Shown: positions 44,791-55,884 of the stretch, one piece after another | Numbering within the stretch: the first letter of the stretch is position 1 | Layout of the letters: every line of letters starts with the position of its first letter | Source: Thamnaconus septentrionalis | Taxonomy: Eukaryota; Chordata; Actinopteri; Tetraodontiformes; Monacanthidae | Assembly (NCBI GenBank): GCA_009823395.1 | Contig: CM020501.1 | Location: 25,800,361-25,864,360 of the forward strand | DNA length: 64,000 nt | Direction of reading: 5' to 3' | Notes under the pieces: generated by a model | What the model saw: only the letters and a program-made list of their open reading frames with translations | The model's database searches: none | What the model was told of the DNA's origin: nothing | Translations under genes and position numbers: made by a program

Positions 44791-46513
44791 CTCGATGACG
44801 AGCTGCCCGCGAGGGTGAAAGTGTCTGGAAATGCGGGCGGCTGTGCGTGATGGGGTGCAGCGGAGAAAAAATTTTCCCCAAAAAAATTTTCCGAAGATTT
44901 CTCAGGGGAGCAGCAGAATTTTAACTGATATTTATTGGGAGAATGACAAAAGTTGATTTATTTTAGTTCCATTAGTTATACGAGTATCCAGAATTTGTGT
45001 GTTGTGGCAGTACAATACTTTGTGGTTGATTGCAATTTTGTTTATTTAATGGTCCAATATTACGCTCATTAGCAAATGCGCATTTTTCATCCCCGGATTG
45101 TGAACAATTTCCCCCAAAGAGTCTCCTTGCAAATATTGTGGTTTTGGTTTGATTGCTCCGTGAAGCATAAACGTACCAAAGTCTGTCTGATCTTGTATTT
45201 CCAGAGGGAGATTGAATTGATATTTTTTGAAAACACCCTTTGTACTTCGGCTACAAAAAAAGGATTGTGTGGGTATCTCACAATCTGTTTGCATTATTTT
45301 CATCCTTTCAGCAACGGCAACAGTTAGTATTTACATCAGCGGTAATGATTCTTAACGCGTCAATAGGACGTTGAGATAGCGCAGCGACAGACGCGTCGAT
45401 TAGGATTAGTTAGTCGCCGGCAAGAGGGGAAAAAAAAAGAAAGATCTGTGAAACCTTGATGAAATCTGGTCTCTGGTATTTTTTTTTCCCTCCCTGATGG
45501 AATGTTCATCTGTCCCGAGCCGCAATCACTCCCCTTGTTTGGTCCCCGTTTTCCTTTTGAAGGGCAGCCGTTTACCGCTGAAAACGGCTCCAGCTCGAAT
45601 CGCCATGTTTCTATTAACGCCGGCTGGAATTTGATTGGCAACTCTCTTTGTGAAAGGTCAGTCGGACCCCGCAGTACTGGAAAAATCTGTACGTTCGGCT
45701 TAAAAGCCCCTGATCTCCCTGGGAATATCAACACTGGTGAGTTCAGCCCTGCCAAGAATTATTACCCCAGTGCCACTTCTGCTTCAGCCTATCATGAAAA
45801 AGATTGCGTTGTACATATTCTTTTGTTGTCTTGAAACAGGAAGTTTATCAGCTTTCCAGTGCTCACTAACGGGGTGGTTCAGAGTTTACTCTTTGTCTTT
45901 GAAGCTAACCGTCACATAGAAAATAAACAAATCTTTGCTTGTCATTATCATTTATAAAGTACTTTTTTTTTTTAGAGAGGCTTTTCATAAGCATAATAGA
46001 AAAACAGCATCTCTGCATCTTCTTTGATGTGTAGTACGGCTCATTATCATTGAATTGTTGAACTGATGTACGCGATGCTAATGACGCTGATAAACTTTAC
46101 GATGCTAACCTCAGAAAACAAGGGAAAAAGTGATTGGATGATGACTTGGGCGTCTCGTTATCGTTTTAATTTGTCTTTCTTTTGCCCCAGTTTGCAAACT
46201 TTACCACGCGAATGACATAAAGTGCACCACCTTTCCTCGCTGCAGCTGGCGAAGGCTACATTTTGATTCTGTTTTCACACGTGAGCTGAACCAACAAGTC
46301 TCACAAAGGTCAGAAGTCACTGTGCAATGTCTTCTTAGAAATTCAATGTGTTTCCGGCATGACTCTGTCCTCCCCGGGAACTGGAAAAAATCCAAACTTT
46401 AATTCTCTCAAGTGATGCGATTTTCACTCCGTTTGCTAAAACACGCTGCTCTGGAAATGAGCCACTTGTGAGGCAACAAAGGGCACAACAAATCCGGGAT
46501 ACCTCTGCCAGGC

Positions 46514-46540
46514 TAGGTTAGGCTAGGCTAGGATAGGCTA
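46514..46540. repeat. (GGCTA)n pentanucleotide repeat, imperfect
   Basis: About six AGGCT/AGGTT/AGGAT units in a row. Confidence 0.85.
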
Positions 46541-47939
46541 GCGTCGTGGACCCACCCTCCTTAGACCAACTAAGGCAACCCCCTTGCTTTGTCATCTTTC
46601 AAATCTGTGGCACATTGAAGACGTGATAGGTTTCAACAGGAAAATAAAACCAGACATTTTAGCAGAAGGCTACCAAATTTGATGGAAGCCTTTGGGATCG
46701 AACCAACTAACTAAGGAGAGTAAAAACTTTTTAAAAAAAACTTGAAGACTTGTATCCAGCCGTCTCGACACAACGATGCAGTCGTTTCACAGCACCCCCA
46801 AAAATACGGTGCAACAACATTTCTGTTCAGCATTTTGGAGTGGCGAGTGAGGCAAAGTCAAACTCATCGCTCATTCCAAGGTTTTGTCCTGCCCCCGCCC
46901 ACACACACACACACCCTCCACCATGGGGGGATACAGAGGGATACGCACTCTAATGATTTTTGGCAGCGGAAACAAAAGGTGCGTTTGCTCAGCCTTTAAT
47001 TTTCCCTCCACCCCGCCATTGTTGAATAATTAAGACCCGTTGTTATTCCTCGGCCACCCACTGTAACGACGGCAATAATTCATATTATGCTGATTAGCGC
47101 GGCGACAGGGGGTGGTGCGCAATATATTCCCCAAATGATCCCCCCTCCCCCTTCTCTTCCAACCTCAGAAAATTATGTTAATGTTGAAATGAGTCATGTT
47201 TTCTCGATGAGGTGTGAGGAAGGGAAAATGTCTGGATTAGCTTATATGCGGCGCTGAAAATGCGCCATATGGCCTCCGAAGGCATGTTTGTGACAAGCTA
47301 ATAGGTATTTCCCTGCGTCCGTATAATAACCTACCTTGCAAATGCGAAACAGTCGCGAATGAGGTTGCGCGAGGTTTTTTTTCTCCCGTTTTTTTCTTTT
47401 ATTACCACTCCATCTCCCCCTCTCTGCCTTCGCGCGCTAGCAGCTTGATAATGGGAAGCAGTGATTACTTGGTCGCCGTGCTGACAGCTCAACGTATCCC
47501 AGCGACGGCGGCCAGGAAGCCCACAGACCGGACCTGCCACTCAAATCTGAGGCCCCGGGAACTTCTTCCCCAATTACCCAGCGTGCACTGCACTCTGCCC
47601 TGTTAGCGGAAGCCGGCGGTGGTGCGCTGCCATGACCTGACGCGGCCTCTTTCCTCCCTCAGCTCTCTGTGGCTCCAGTCAGACAGCCGCGACGTGATGG
47701 CCCGATAACAGTGGACGGCTGCGTCAGCCTGTCTCCTCGCTTTATGAAAAAAAAGTAACTGTAATCGCGGATCTAAAACAATGAACTGATTCACTGATAA
47801 GATAAGTCGAGGGGGAAAATTAAGAGCTCATTGCTAATTGATTTGTTTTCTCAGATTGCTTGGTCTTTTGAACCCTTCTTATTCTTCTGACACCTGCTGA
47901 TGTATAATGTCGCTTCCGCAACATGTCTTAAATGCTCTC

Positions 47940-48077
47940 AAAGGCCCAGTGTGTAATATTTGGCTTGATTTATGATTATTATATTGGTAAAAACTTAATA
48001 TTCAGCTCATAAATATATGAATAAAAGTCCATAATTGCAGTACCTAAAAGTAATTTTGTTCTCCTACCCTTACAACG

Positions 48078-48119
<42 letters not shown>

Positions 48120-48202
48120 TCACATATACGTATATATATAAGCATATACATATCGCAAGGGCCGTGCTCCTAGCACAGCAAAGATTGCACATTTAATCTT
48201 TA
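47940..48202 (+). mobile_element. MITE family M with internal CA/TA microsatellite
   Basis: Left end AAAGGCCCAGTGTGTAATAT. The probable right end, GATTGCACATTTAATCTTT, is its imperfect inverted repeat. About 140 bp of body (including TTGGTAAAAACTTAATATTC) is followed by (CA)n and a TA-type run, then a short right arm. The body matches the reverse of 63150-63275. No coding capacity. Confidence 0.65.
48079..48150. repeat. (CA)n plus TA-type compound microsatellite
   Basis: About 18 CA units, then CTCACTCACATATACG and TA units, within MITE family M. Confidence 0.93.
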
Positions 48203-48637
48203 AATATAACAATAAATGAAGACATTTCAATCCAAAAGTAGACCCATGAAAGTCCTTTTCATCTCATGACATCAGCATAGTTGAGGCACACCTGCTCACC
48301 TGAGCTTAGCTTTCTCTTTGGTCAATGTAGTTCCTGCTGAGTTCTTTTTTTTTTTTTTAAGTACCTTATGATTAAATTTCTGAAGTAATAATGCAGCCTC
48401 AACTGTACTGTCTCTCTCAGGAACATACTGACACACACAATATTACATCCGGTGATTAATAACATATACGTCTTTATAAAGCCTGGGTGCGCAATATTGT
48501 AACTGCTGCTCAAGAAGCAGAAAAGTTTTGTTTTTGGCATGAAGGAGCAATTTTTATCAGGTTGTAAAGTGATCTTCCTGTTGATGCGTCAGTTTATGAA
48601 AAAACATATGGATGAAAAAATTATATACTGTATATAT
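48203..48637. other. Unique AT-rich DNA
   Basis: Nothing recognised. Confidence 0.45.
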
Positions 48638-49150
<513 letters not shown>

Positions 49151-50862
49151 GATTCTGCTCCTGTTTTTCCAAGATAAGAAAACCAAAGAAATGTAATAAA
49201 AGATTATACTTTTAGAGTCGACCACAAACTGCAAATATTTGTTCAGTACAACTTCCCCCAATATTGTGGCTCATATATTTTAAGGCTGGTGTAATTTCTC
49301 TCTTTGCCTGCTGGTTGGACAGTGTCATTTAATTTGATTATTAAGTTTGTTGTCAGCGTGCTTGGAGTTATTGGAAGAAAAAGATAAAGAAGATAAATTA
49401 TTATTAGAATTTTTAAAATAAATCATTGCTACTGCCTTGAAGCAGACTTCAGGTTCACTCGTGAAGCCCACTGCGTTCTTTAATTGGGCCAGTTTTAGGC
49501 TTTTTTATGAGGGTGGCATTGGGCCAATGCCTGCGCCTGGCTGGCTGATTAGACTTAGAAATGGCTTAGAAATAGACGAATAAATCAATGAATTAATAAA
49601 TAAGTCTGCAAGTTAAAGTGTCGTCATGGATATTGTAAATGCTGCGGTTTAGTCCGCTACTGCTAGCTCTGTATGCAAACCATTCACCACTAGATTGCCA
49701 GACACTGTACACATCGACTCCGAGCACGTCCTCATTTAGCCTCCTTCAGGACCTTTTTCACAGGCTGCGTTATCATTGGCACCAATCAGCGTCGATTTGT
49801 CGTCTTGCACGGCGTGAATTGATCCCTAACGATGCGGTAGCGCTCTTTACAAAAAACTCACAATGCGCACGACTGCGCAGTAAATCGGAAACCGTCGCAC
49901 AATGTATATTTCAACATTTATTATATCAACATTTTTCAACACTTTTCTCCGTCTACATTATCTTTTTGAAATATCACACAGTGATCTGCACACCAAGGTA
50001 AAGCTCCTGTCAGTTCGCACCGATGGAGCTGGAGTGACCCGCGCTTGCAAACAATGCGTACCGTTGAGATGCATAACACGGACCTGAAAGTCAGCGAGTG
50101 AATCCCCCCCCCCCGCCCCCGCCCCTCGACGAGGCATCGCACTAATTGAGCCGCGGCACCGGCCGTGGTACATTTTTCTATTATTGATGATTATGTGTTA
50201 TTATGTGCGCAGTTCATTCATTACCTTCCTCCCAAGGTGAACAAGCACCCTTGCCAAATGTTTACAGGGAGGCTTGCGTGGGCGCGGCGGCGGCGCCCTG
50301 CCTGCCTGCCACCGCCGCCGCGTATTAATCAGGTGGAAAACTGGCCTGGATGGGAGGGGGCGGGGGTGGGGGAGAATTCCATTTGACCTTTTTCCGGGGC
50401 GTGACTGAGACTTGAATGATAAGGTCTCGCAAAAAAAAAAAAAAAAGGCCGCACATCAGTGGATTCCTCCGCCGCTCCCCTCCCCTCCCCCGCTGTTTGT
50501 TGCACCCCCACCCCCTCTGCGATGGTCGCGGCATATTGATGAGCCATCGGCCTGATTACTCTTAAACTCGCCTCGCGGCCCGTGTCAGGATCGATCTCCA
50601 CCCACGTTGGGCCCTTTATGCAGTTTTGCCCGGCGAGTCTGATTTATTGGCCGGCTTTCTGACTTGGGCCGATCTAAATATAGACGACAGCCTCCGGATC
50701 GCAGCGCGTTCATTTCGTTCGATTATTGCGCCGTCGGCCAGCAGAACCTCGCCCCGAACCCCATCTCGCCTCCTCTGTTTTTTGATGCGCCTTGTTCTGA
50801 AATGGCCTTTTTTTTCTAACCATCCTCTGTCCTTCTCTGTTCTGTTTTTTCCCCCCCTGCAG
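49151..50862. other. Unique non-coding DNA upstream of the exon candidate
   Basis: No gene recognised. GC-rich segments with G and C runs lie at 50100-50520, and a 16-base A run lies near 50431-50446. From about 50540 onward the sequence is repeat-free, leading into the branch point and pyrimidine tract of the candidate exon. Confidence 0.45.
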
Positions 50863-50921
50863 AGATCACATAAAGAGAGAGGAGCTCATCTTGCTGCCGG
50901 GGCAGGAGCGAGCTGTGCCAG
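50863..50921 (+). other. Candidate internal coding exon, 59 bp
   Basis: Upstream is a branch-point-like CTAAC (about 50816-50820), then a 40-nt pyrimidine-rich tract ending TTTTTTCCCCCCCTGCAG, the strongest acceptor I see in the window. Downstream is GCCAG|GTAGGG, a consensus donor. With one leading base the exon reads DHIKREELILLPGQERAVP without a stop, leaving phase 1. A second frame is also open. I do not recognise the protein. Length and splice quality fit an internal exon of a plus-strand gene, and the phase fits the CpG-island start at 2568. A non-coding exon or a chance pairing of signals remains possible. Confidence 0.4.
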
Positions 50922-51579
50922 GTAGGGTACGCTACAGTGAATAGTTGCTCAGTCGGGGATGCAGGGCATTTCTGGTTCTGAAATGGCCCTCTTACGCTGG
51001 GCAGATGCAGCCGAAGCCTGCATTTCACGGAGTTAACTCCGTGAAACACGCTGTAAGGGAGAGTTGGGGGTGAGAGGAGCGGGGAAGGAAAAAAAAAAAA
51101 ACCCAGCAGACCGAGAACTTAAATGGGAGCCGGCGCCGCCTCTGAGGTTCGCCGCTTCCGAGTCGCTGCTTTATGAAACCGAGGCCTTTGTCGCCCCTCG
51201 CGTGCCTTGAACGTCTTCCCACTTCCCCTTTTGTCATCAAAGGGAATTACTAAATTAATTATTGAAGGGAAAACACGCCGTCTCCCCCCCGCCCCCGTGT
51301 CATGTCAGCTCCTTTCACAACCCCTCCATCAGAGCGGCACAGTAAACATACGCCATATGTCCCTGATACGTTTCACGCATGGCTGTAACGGGGGGGTTCG
51401 TCACCACAGCCAAAGCGAATGCATTCGTTCTCCCATATATTTGGCAAGAACGGGCTTGAAACGTGTTTTTGTGAGTGTGAGGTTTGCCTCCCGACTGTCA
51501 CAGTGCAGGCCTGCAATGTCACAAAGGTCACTGGGACCTCAGCAAAACCCCCACCTGGCTGACCAATGACAGCCTTAAA
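50922..51579. other. Unique non-coding DNA
   Basis: It contains a 24-bp perfect palindrome at 51023-51046 and an A run at 51089-51101. No gene. Confidence 0.45.
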
Positions 51580-51944
51580 CAGGCATGGGCTAACTACGGC
51601 CCGGGGGCCATATGTGGCCCTTTAAGCTTTTTTATCTGTCCTGCCGAACTTGAAGAAATTCTATTAATAGTAAGTAAGTTATAAAATAGCGGTATTTCAT
51701 CCATTTTTTCAGCGTTATCATAGTAATTTCAATAAAGAGCTAAACACAGTGGGCCTTCAAAGATGGATATTTTGTTGTTATACTTTTATTCATTTTCAAT
51801 AGACATTAAAGCAACATGTTTTCTACTTACCCCATGATATATTTTTCCTCCTATGAGGTGGCTCACCAATACACTCCATCCATCTGCTGCTGCTCCGACT
51901 CCCCACTCTGTCAAATTTTAGAACCCGCTGTGGCCCACAAGTCT
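51580..51944 (-). mobile_element. hAT-like element, family A copy 4, truncated
   Basis: On the plus strand it starts CAGGCATGGGCTAACTACGG and runs in reverse relative to copies 1-3, with TTTCAATAAAGAGCTAAACA, TCCTCCTATGAGGTGGCTCA and CACTCCATCCATCTGCTGC. It stops after GGCCCACAAGTCT, so the terminus that should read AAAAAGTTTGCCCA is missing and no duplication can be read. Confidence 0.85.
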
Positions 51945-52065
51945 AAAATCTCAACAAGAATATTTATATTTCTACACATGCAAATCAGACTGATTTATTA
52001 TCATTTCCTTACACACAGTACAGTTAGATCTAATGTCGCATCTATTGTGATATACAATAAATCAT

Positions 52066-52198
52066 TCATTCATTCATTCATTCATCTTCTATACCCGCTT
52101 ATTCCTATTCAGGGTCACGGGGGTCTGCTGGAGCCTATCCCAGCTGTCTTAGGGCGAAGGCAGGGTGACGCCCTGGACAAGTCGCCAGTTCATCGCAG
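52066..52198 (-). mobile_element. 5'-truncated retroposon tail with 13-bp target duplication
   Basis: Antisense copy: (CATT)n tail, then TCTTCTATACCCGCTTATTC, CAGGGTCACGGGGGTCTGCT, GGAGCCTATCCCAGCTGTCT and CTGGACAAGTCGCCAGTTCA. It is bracketed by TACAATAAATCAT at 52053-52065 and 52199-52211, a perfect 13-bp duplication. This is the 3' end of the same teleost retroposon as the 28745 insertion. It is 133 bp long and has no coding capacity. Confidence 0.9.
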
Positions 52199-52211
52199 TA
52201 CAATAAATCAT

Positions 52212-52649
52212 GGCCTAATTTATTTTTTTGCAACACTATCCAAGAGGTCATAATAGCTCTGCTCGATGAAGTCACCTCTTCTTCGTGCGGCCGTTAGCTT
52301 TCGGAATTGCAGGGGAGGAAATGCGTGTATTTCCGAGTTGCGGCGGAAAGTGCGAGCGCGCGTAAGGGACCGTCGCTGCTGCCGCTCGATCGGTGGCGCA
52401 CCGCTGCCTGCTGCACGTGCTCAGGTCTGCCGGAACGGGCTTTTATTGTCCTCAGGTGTCTTTCGGCTCGACCTTGGAAAATTACATTTTTTCCACATCG
52501 ATGATGTGTCACTTCTCCACAGCTTGTTCATGGCTCCCAGTCAGCACATCTTATTGACCCTGTCAGAAGATTTCTTTTTCATTTATTTCTCTATAAAGCC
52601 CAATAGTTTATAGCACTGTGTATTTTAGGAAAAACATACCTTTTTTTCC
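52212..52649. other. Unique non-coding DNA
   Basis: A GC-rich patch at 52280-52450, otherwise unremarkable. No gene recognised. Confidence 0.4.
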
Positions 52650-53268
52650 ATTTTATGTTCACAGCAAACCGTGTGTTGCACGGTGTTTCCTACTGGCTCT
52701 ACATCACGCTGACAGAATTTGCAGTTCAAATTCAGACAAATTTCTGCATTGGACTCCATGAAATAATGATTTTGATAATCTGCGATCATCATGAGTGCAC
52801 GAAAGTCAGGCAAGATGTCCATCACAAGTACAGGAACATTTTAGTGTTTGATGGAATCCATTTCCAGTGCTAAGTCCTAATTAGATGTGATTGAGATAAT
52901 TCCAAGTGTGCACAATTCTTTGATCACACTGAAAGTATGCTGTTATAAAGAGCCTAAAATATAATCCATGATTAGCACACACAACCAAGTGTGATTTTAA
53001 ATTAAAGCTGTGTTTTAACAATTTTAAAGCAAACATTGGCTGCATATTGCATACTTTATATTCATTCTCTAAAATGCCATTGAATTAGACATTCTAGGCA
53101 ATAACTGTCAAAGCCATCCCATCCCATATATGTTCAGCACATCCTGACTGGTTTTCCTCCACTAGCAATGTTCTCAGAGCATTTCTGTAAATTATTTCAT
53201 GAAGTTGGTTATAATGGAGTTCAATGCAAAAATGAGTCGGTGGCCCCAAACTTTTGAACGGTCCTGTA
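52650..53268. mobile_element. DNA-transposon relic with inverted subterminal blocks
   Basis: The right end, read on the minus strand, is GACCGTTCAAAAGTTTGGGG (53243-53262), the terminus of a very common fish transposon group. TGCATTGGACTCCATGAAAT at 52746 and, in reverse, TGCATTGAACTCCAT near 53228 are inverted copies, so the two sides are related. No open transposase frame is recognisable. The left boundary is uncertain. Confidence 0.45.
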
Positions 53269-54026
53269 TGTATGCAAAAATCATCTTGGTGCTCGACAGG
53301 TTGATATTTCTTCACCAAGAAGCTAAACCCCATAACAGAGGATTCACTTTAAAAGAGGTGTTGGGGTGGGCTCAGCTAATCGCACAGATTTGGCTAACTG
53401 TCCCTTTTTCTCGCTCTGAAGGCAGTTTGTGATGTCACAGTTTCCGTCTCATCCGGAGGTGGGAGGCTACCCCGCTGGAGCCGCACTCCCGCTCAGCGGA
53501 GTCGCAGCGAGGGGAGCGCGCCAAATTAATCCATAAATCACGTCGCTCATCTGCATACAATTTGCATTTTCTCACCTCAAAGACCATTTTTAAGCCTAAT
53601 GTCATTTTTAATTGCCGTGGGAGAGGCTTGCACCAAAGGGTGGGGGCCAACCCATCTGGTTCCAGCGCTTATCGCGGCCACCAAAAATCAGAGTTGCATC
53701 CAATCACGTTGAGGTGACGCGGCGGCGATCCGCGGGCAGCCTCGCAGTGGGAAAGTTGGCGGAAAAGGGCGGAGCTTGTGGACGGAGCGTGTGGACGGAC
53801 CCTCGGGGACGAACAGCCCGTATCAAAGATTCGGCTCCACTCTCTTTGAACTGCGAAAAACTGCGATTCCGGGAGCTGGCATCGGGGAATTCTTTGTGAA
53901 TACCCGTACAAATACTCAAAGTAGTTGATGTTAAGGCTGCAGCACTTGAACATCTCATCTATTTCATTTATGAAATTTCCTCCTTTTAAAATATTTAATT
54001 GCCTCTTGAGATTGTATCAGAGGATA

Positions 54027-54079
<53 letters not shown>

Positions 54080-55118
54080 TTTGTCTTCTCTCTCCTCGTG
54101 TTTGCTTGGTGAATTAGAAATTATGCAGATAAAGCTGTGAAGTACGTCCAGAGGCGGCTCTCTGGGGCTCATCTGTCTATAAGAGACATGCTAACATTCA
54201 CAACTTCCTGTGTAAAGACACTTTTTTGATTGTTTAAATCTTTGTCAAGTCAGTTTTTTGTCTTCCCCTTTCGCAAGGCCTAGCGTGAACGATTCGGCAC
54301 CATCGGCTCAGCTCCATTCGAGCATCGGTAGATCTCTTAGAAATGTAAGACGGTTTAGAAAAAAAAAACCTAAATATGAAGTGTTTTTTTATTTTCGTGG
54401 TGCCCCACCTCTCCAACTGAACCTGCGATATTACTCCTGATTTCGTCATAATGCTGGCTGTTAAACCGGTCTGAAATTTCAGTAATTGGCGGGATGCTTG
54501 CTCACCCGGCGCGAACCTCATCTTAACTGAACGGCGCAGCATCCCGGATCCTGCCGTAGGCCAGCAACATTTGCATAGCCGGCGTCATGGTTGTTCATCA
54601 AAGACACCTCGGCGGTCTCTTCGTCACGTCTCAAGACCGATCTCGCCATCTTTTTTTCTTCTCCTCGACCACACGGCGACGCTGCGGCTTAATACGCCTG
54701 GTTTAAGGAGTCCACCAGATTAAAGGCGACGCTGTCACACGGCGGTCGTAACTCATTAGTCGATTTTTACTGATCGCTGGTCTAGCTTGAATCATTGCGG
54801 GTCTTTAGGAACGTAAACCTTGAAACGGCAGCGGCCTCGGTGGAGGCCCGGGAAAGGGGGGGGTGAAATCTGCTCTGGCGCAGTGGGGAGCTGCAGGGCT
54901 TCGTGAGTGGGGAGAGGAAGTGTGTGTGTCTGTGCGCATCCCTTAAAGCTGTCAAAGTGTTAGGAGAGTGGATCACGTTCAGCCTCTGAAGCTTGCCTCG
55001 GTTACAGGAAGTTCTATGGGAGGACGAAGCTATCAAGTCTTTTTTGTGGGATGGGGGGAGGACTCGCACTGGCTTTCCCAAACATCGCATCGGGGACGGA
55101 TTGGACGGATCCGCTTAA
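53269..55118. other. Unique non-coding DNA
   Basis: No gene recognised. A long CA array lies at 54029-54076. The GC-rich, CpG-rich patches at 53440-53520 and 53620-53830 give no identifiable frame. Confidence 0.45.
54029..54076. repeat. (CA)n microsatellite
   Basis: About 24 uninterrupted CA units. Confidence 0.97.
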
Positions 55119-55625
55119 ATGAATGAATGAATGATTTCATTTCACAAAGCTGAAATTGTGTGAAATCAGCTGACAAAAAATTGCACAATATATTCTCTCA
55201 CAAAAAAAAAACAGGCAAATTCTGTAAATGAAAAATGGAGTAAGGTTGAAGCCGAGGCTTATTTTTGCCTCTCCTGTGCAATCCATGAGATTACTCAATA
55301 ATATCAGTAATACAAAGAAATAAAAACACAACAACACAAAATATACTATAAATTCTTCTTCTTAATTAAATCACATTTCAATAATTGTTCATTATAATCA
55401 TGGAATATTTTGCCTTTTTTTGAAACTCAATAGAGATCCACACACTTTCAATTCATCACTGAGCCCATTCCACAATTTTAATCTCAAAAAAGAAACACAT
55501 TTATACTTAACATTGGTTCTCACATTACTTATTTCAAAGGCACGCAACCCTCTTAATATGTATTAGTTTCCTTTTGATTTAAAAACATCTTTGTAATACT
55601 TGGCTTTTCAATCAGAAGCGCTCGA
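55119..55625 (-). mobile_element. LINE 3' fragment with reverse-transcriptase C-terminus
   Basis: On the minus strand, 55402-55550 encodes RTNVKYKCVSF followed by LKLWNGLSDELK and SLLSFKKR, the C-terminal tail typical of non-LTR retrotransposon polymerases (pattern VKxWNxLPxELxxxxSLxxFK). One in-frame stop precedes it. An AT-rich 3' region of about 280 bp follows, ending in a (CATT)n tail at 55119-55133. The polymerase core is missing, so it is a 5'-truncated dead copy. The clade is uncertain. Confidence 0.6.
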
Positions 55626-55629
55626 GCAA

Positions 55630-55884
55630 TTAAAGTTAAAGGCCCAGTGATTGTCAAATTTGTCCTCCACGCTTGACCCATCATCCCCTGAGGGAGAGCA
55701 GTGGGCAGCAGTGGTGCCGCGCTGGGAATCATTGGGTGATCCCATCCCAACCCTGAAAACTGAGTGCCAAGCAGGGAGGCAATGGGGACCATTTTTACAG
55801 TCTTCGGTATGACCCAGCTGGGGATTAAACCCACAACCTTCCAGTCACAGGGCGGACACTCTACCACTAGACCACTGAGCTGGT
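55630..55884 (-). mobile_element. SINE family 2, full-length copy
   Basis: On the minus strand it begins CCAGCTCAGTGGTCTAGTGG with A box TGGTCTAGTGG and continues GAGTGTCCGCCCTGTGACTG and a degenerate B box, GGGTTTAATCC. The body has CCGAAGACTGTAAAAATGGT and CTTGGCACTCAG, and it ends near GGCCTTTAACTTTAATT. It lies 5 bp upstream of the LINE fragment on the same strand. The halves at 32810 and 33894 belong to the same family. Confidence 0.8.

Larger units (their letters stand above)
44023..47939. other. Unique non-coding DNA
   Basis: No gene recognised in 3.9 kb. The parts 44440-44790 and 46990-47260 have the AT-rich, TAATTA-bearing texture of developmental enhancers. A GGCTA repeat lies at 46514-46540. 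The overlapping open frames at 45046-45834 on both strands match nothing I know. Confidence 0.45.

Noticed and set aside
49639..50001. 120-codon plus-strand open frame starting MLRFSPLLLALYANHS
   Set aside because: It has a signal-peptide-like start but no recognisable family, no promoter and no splice context.
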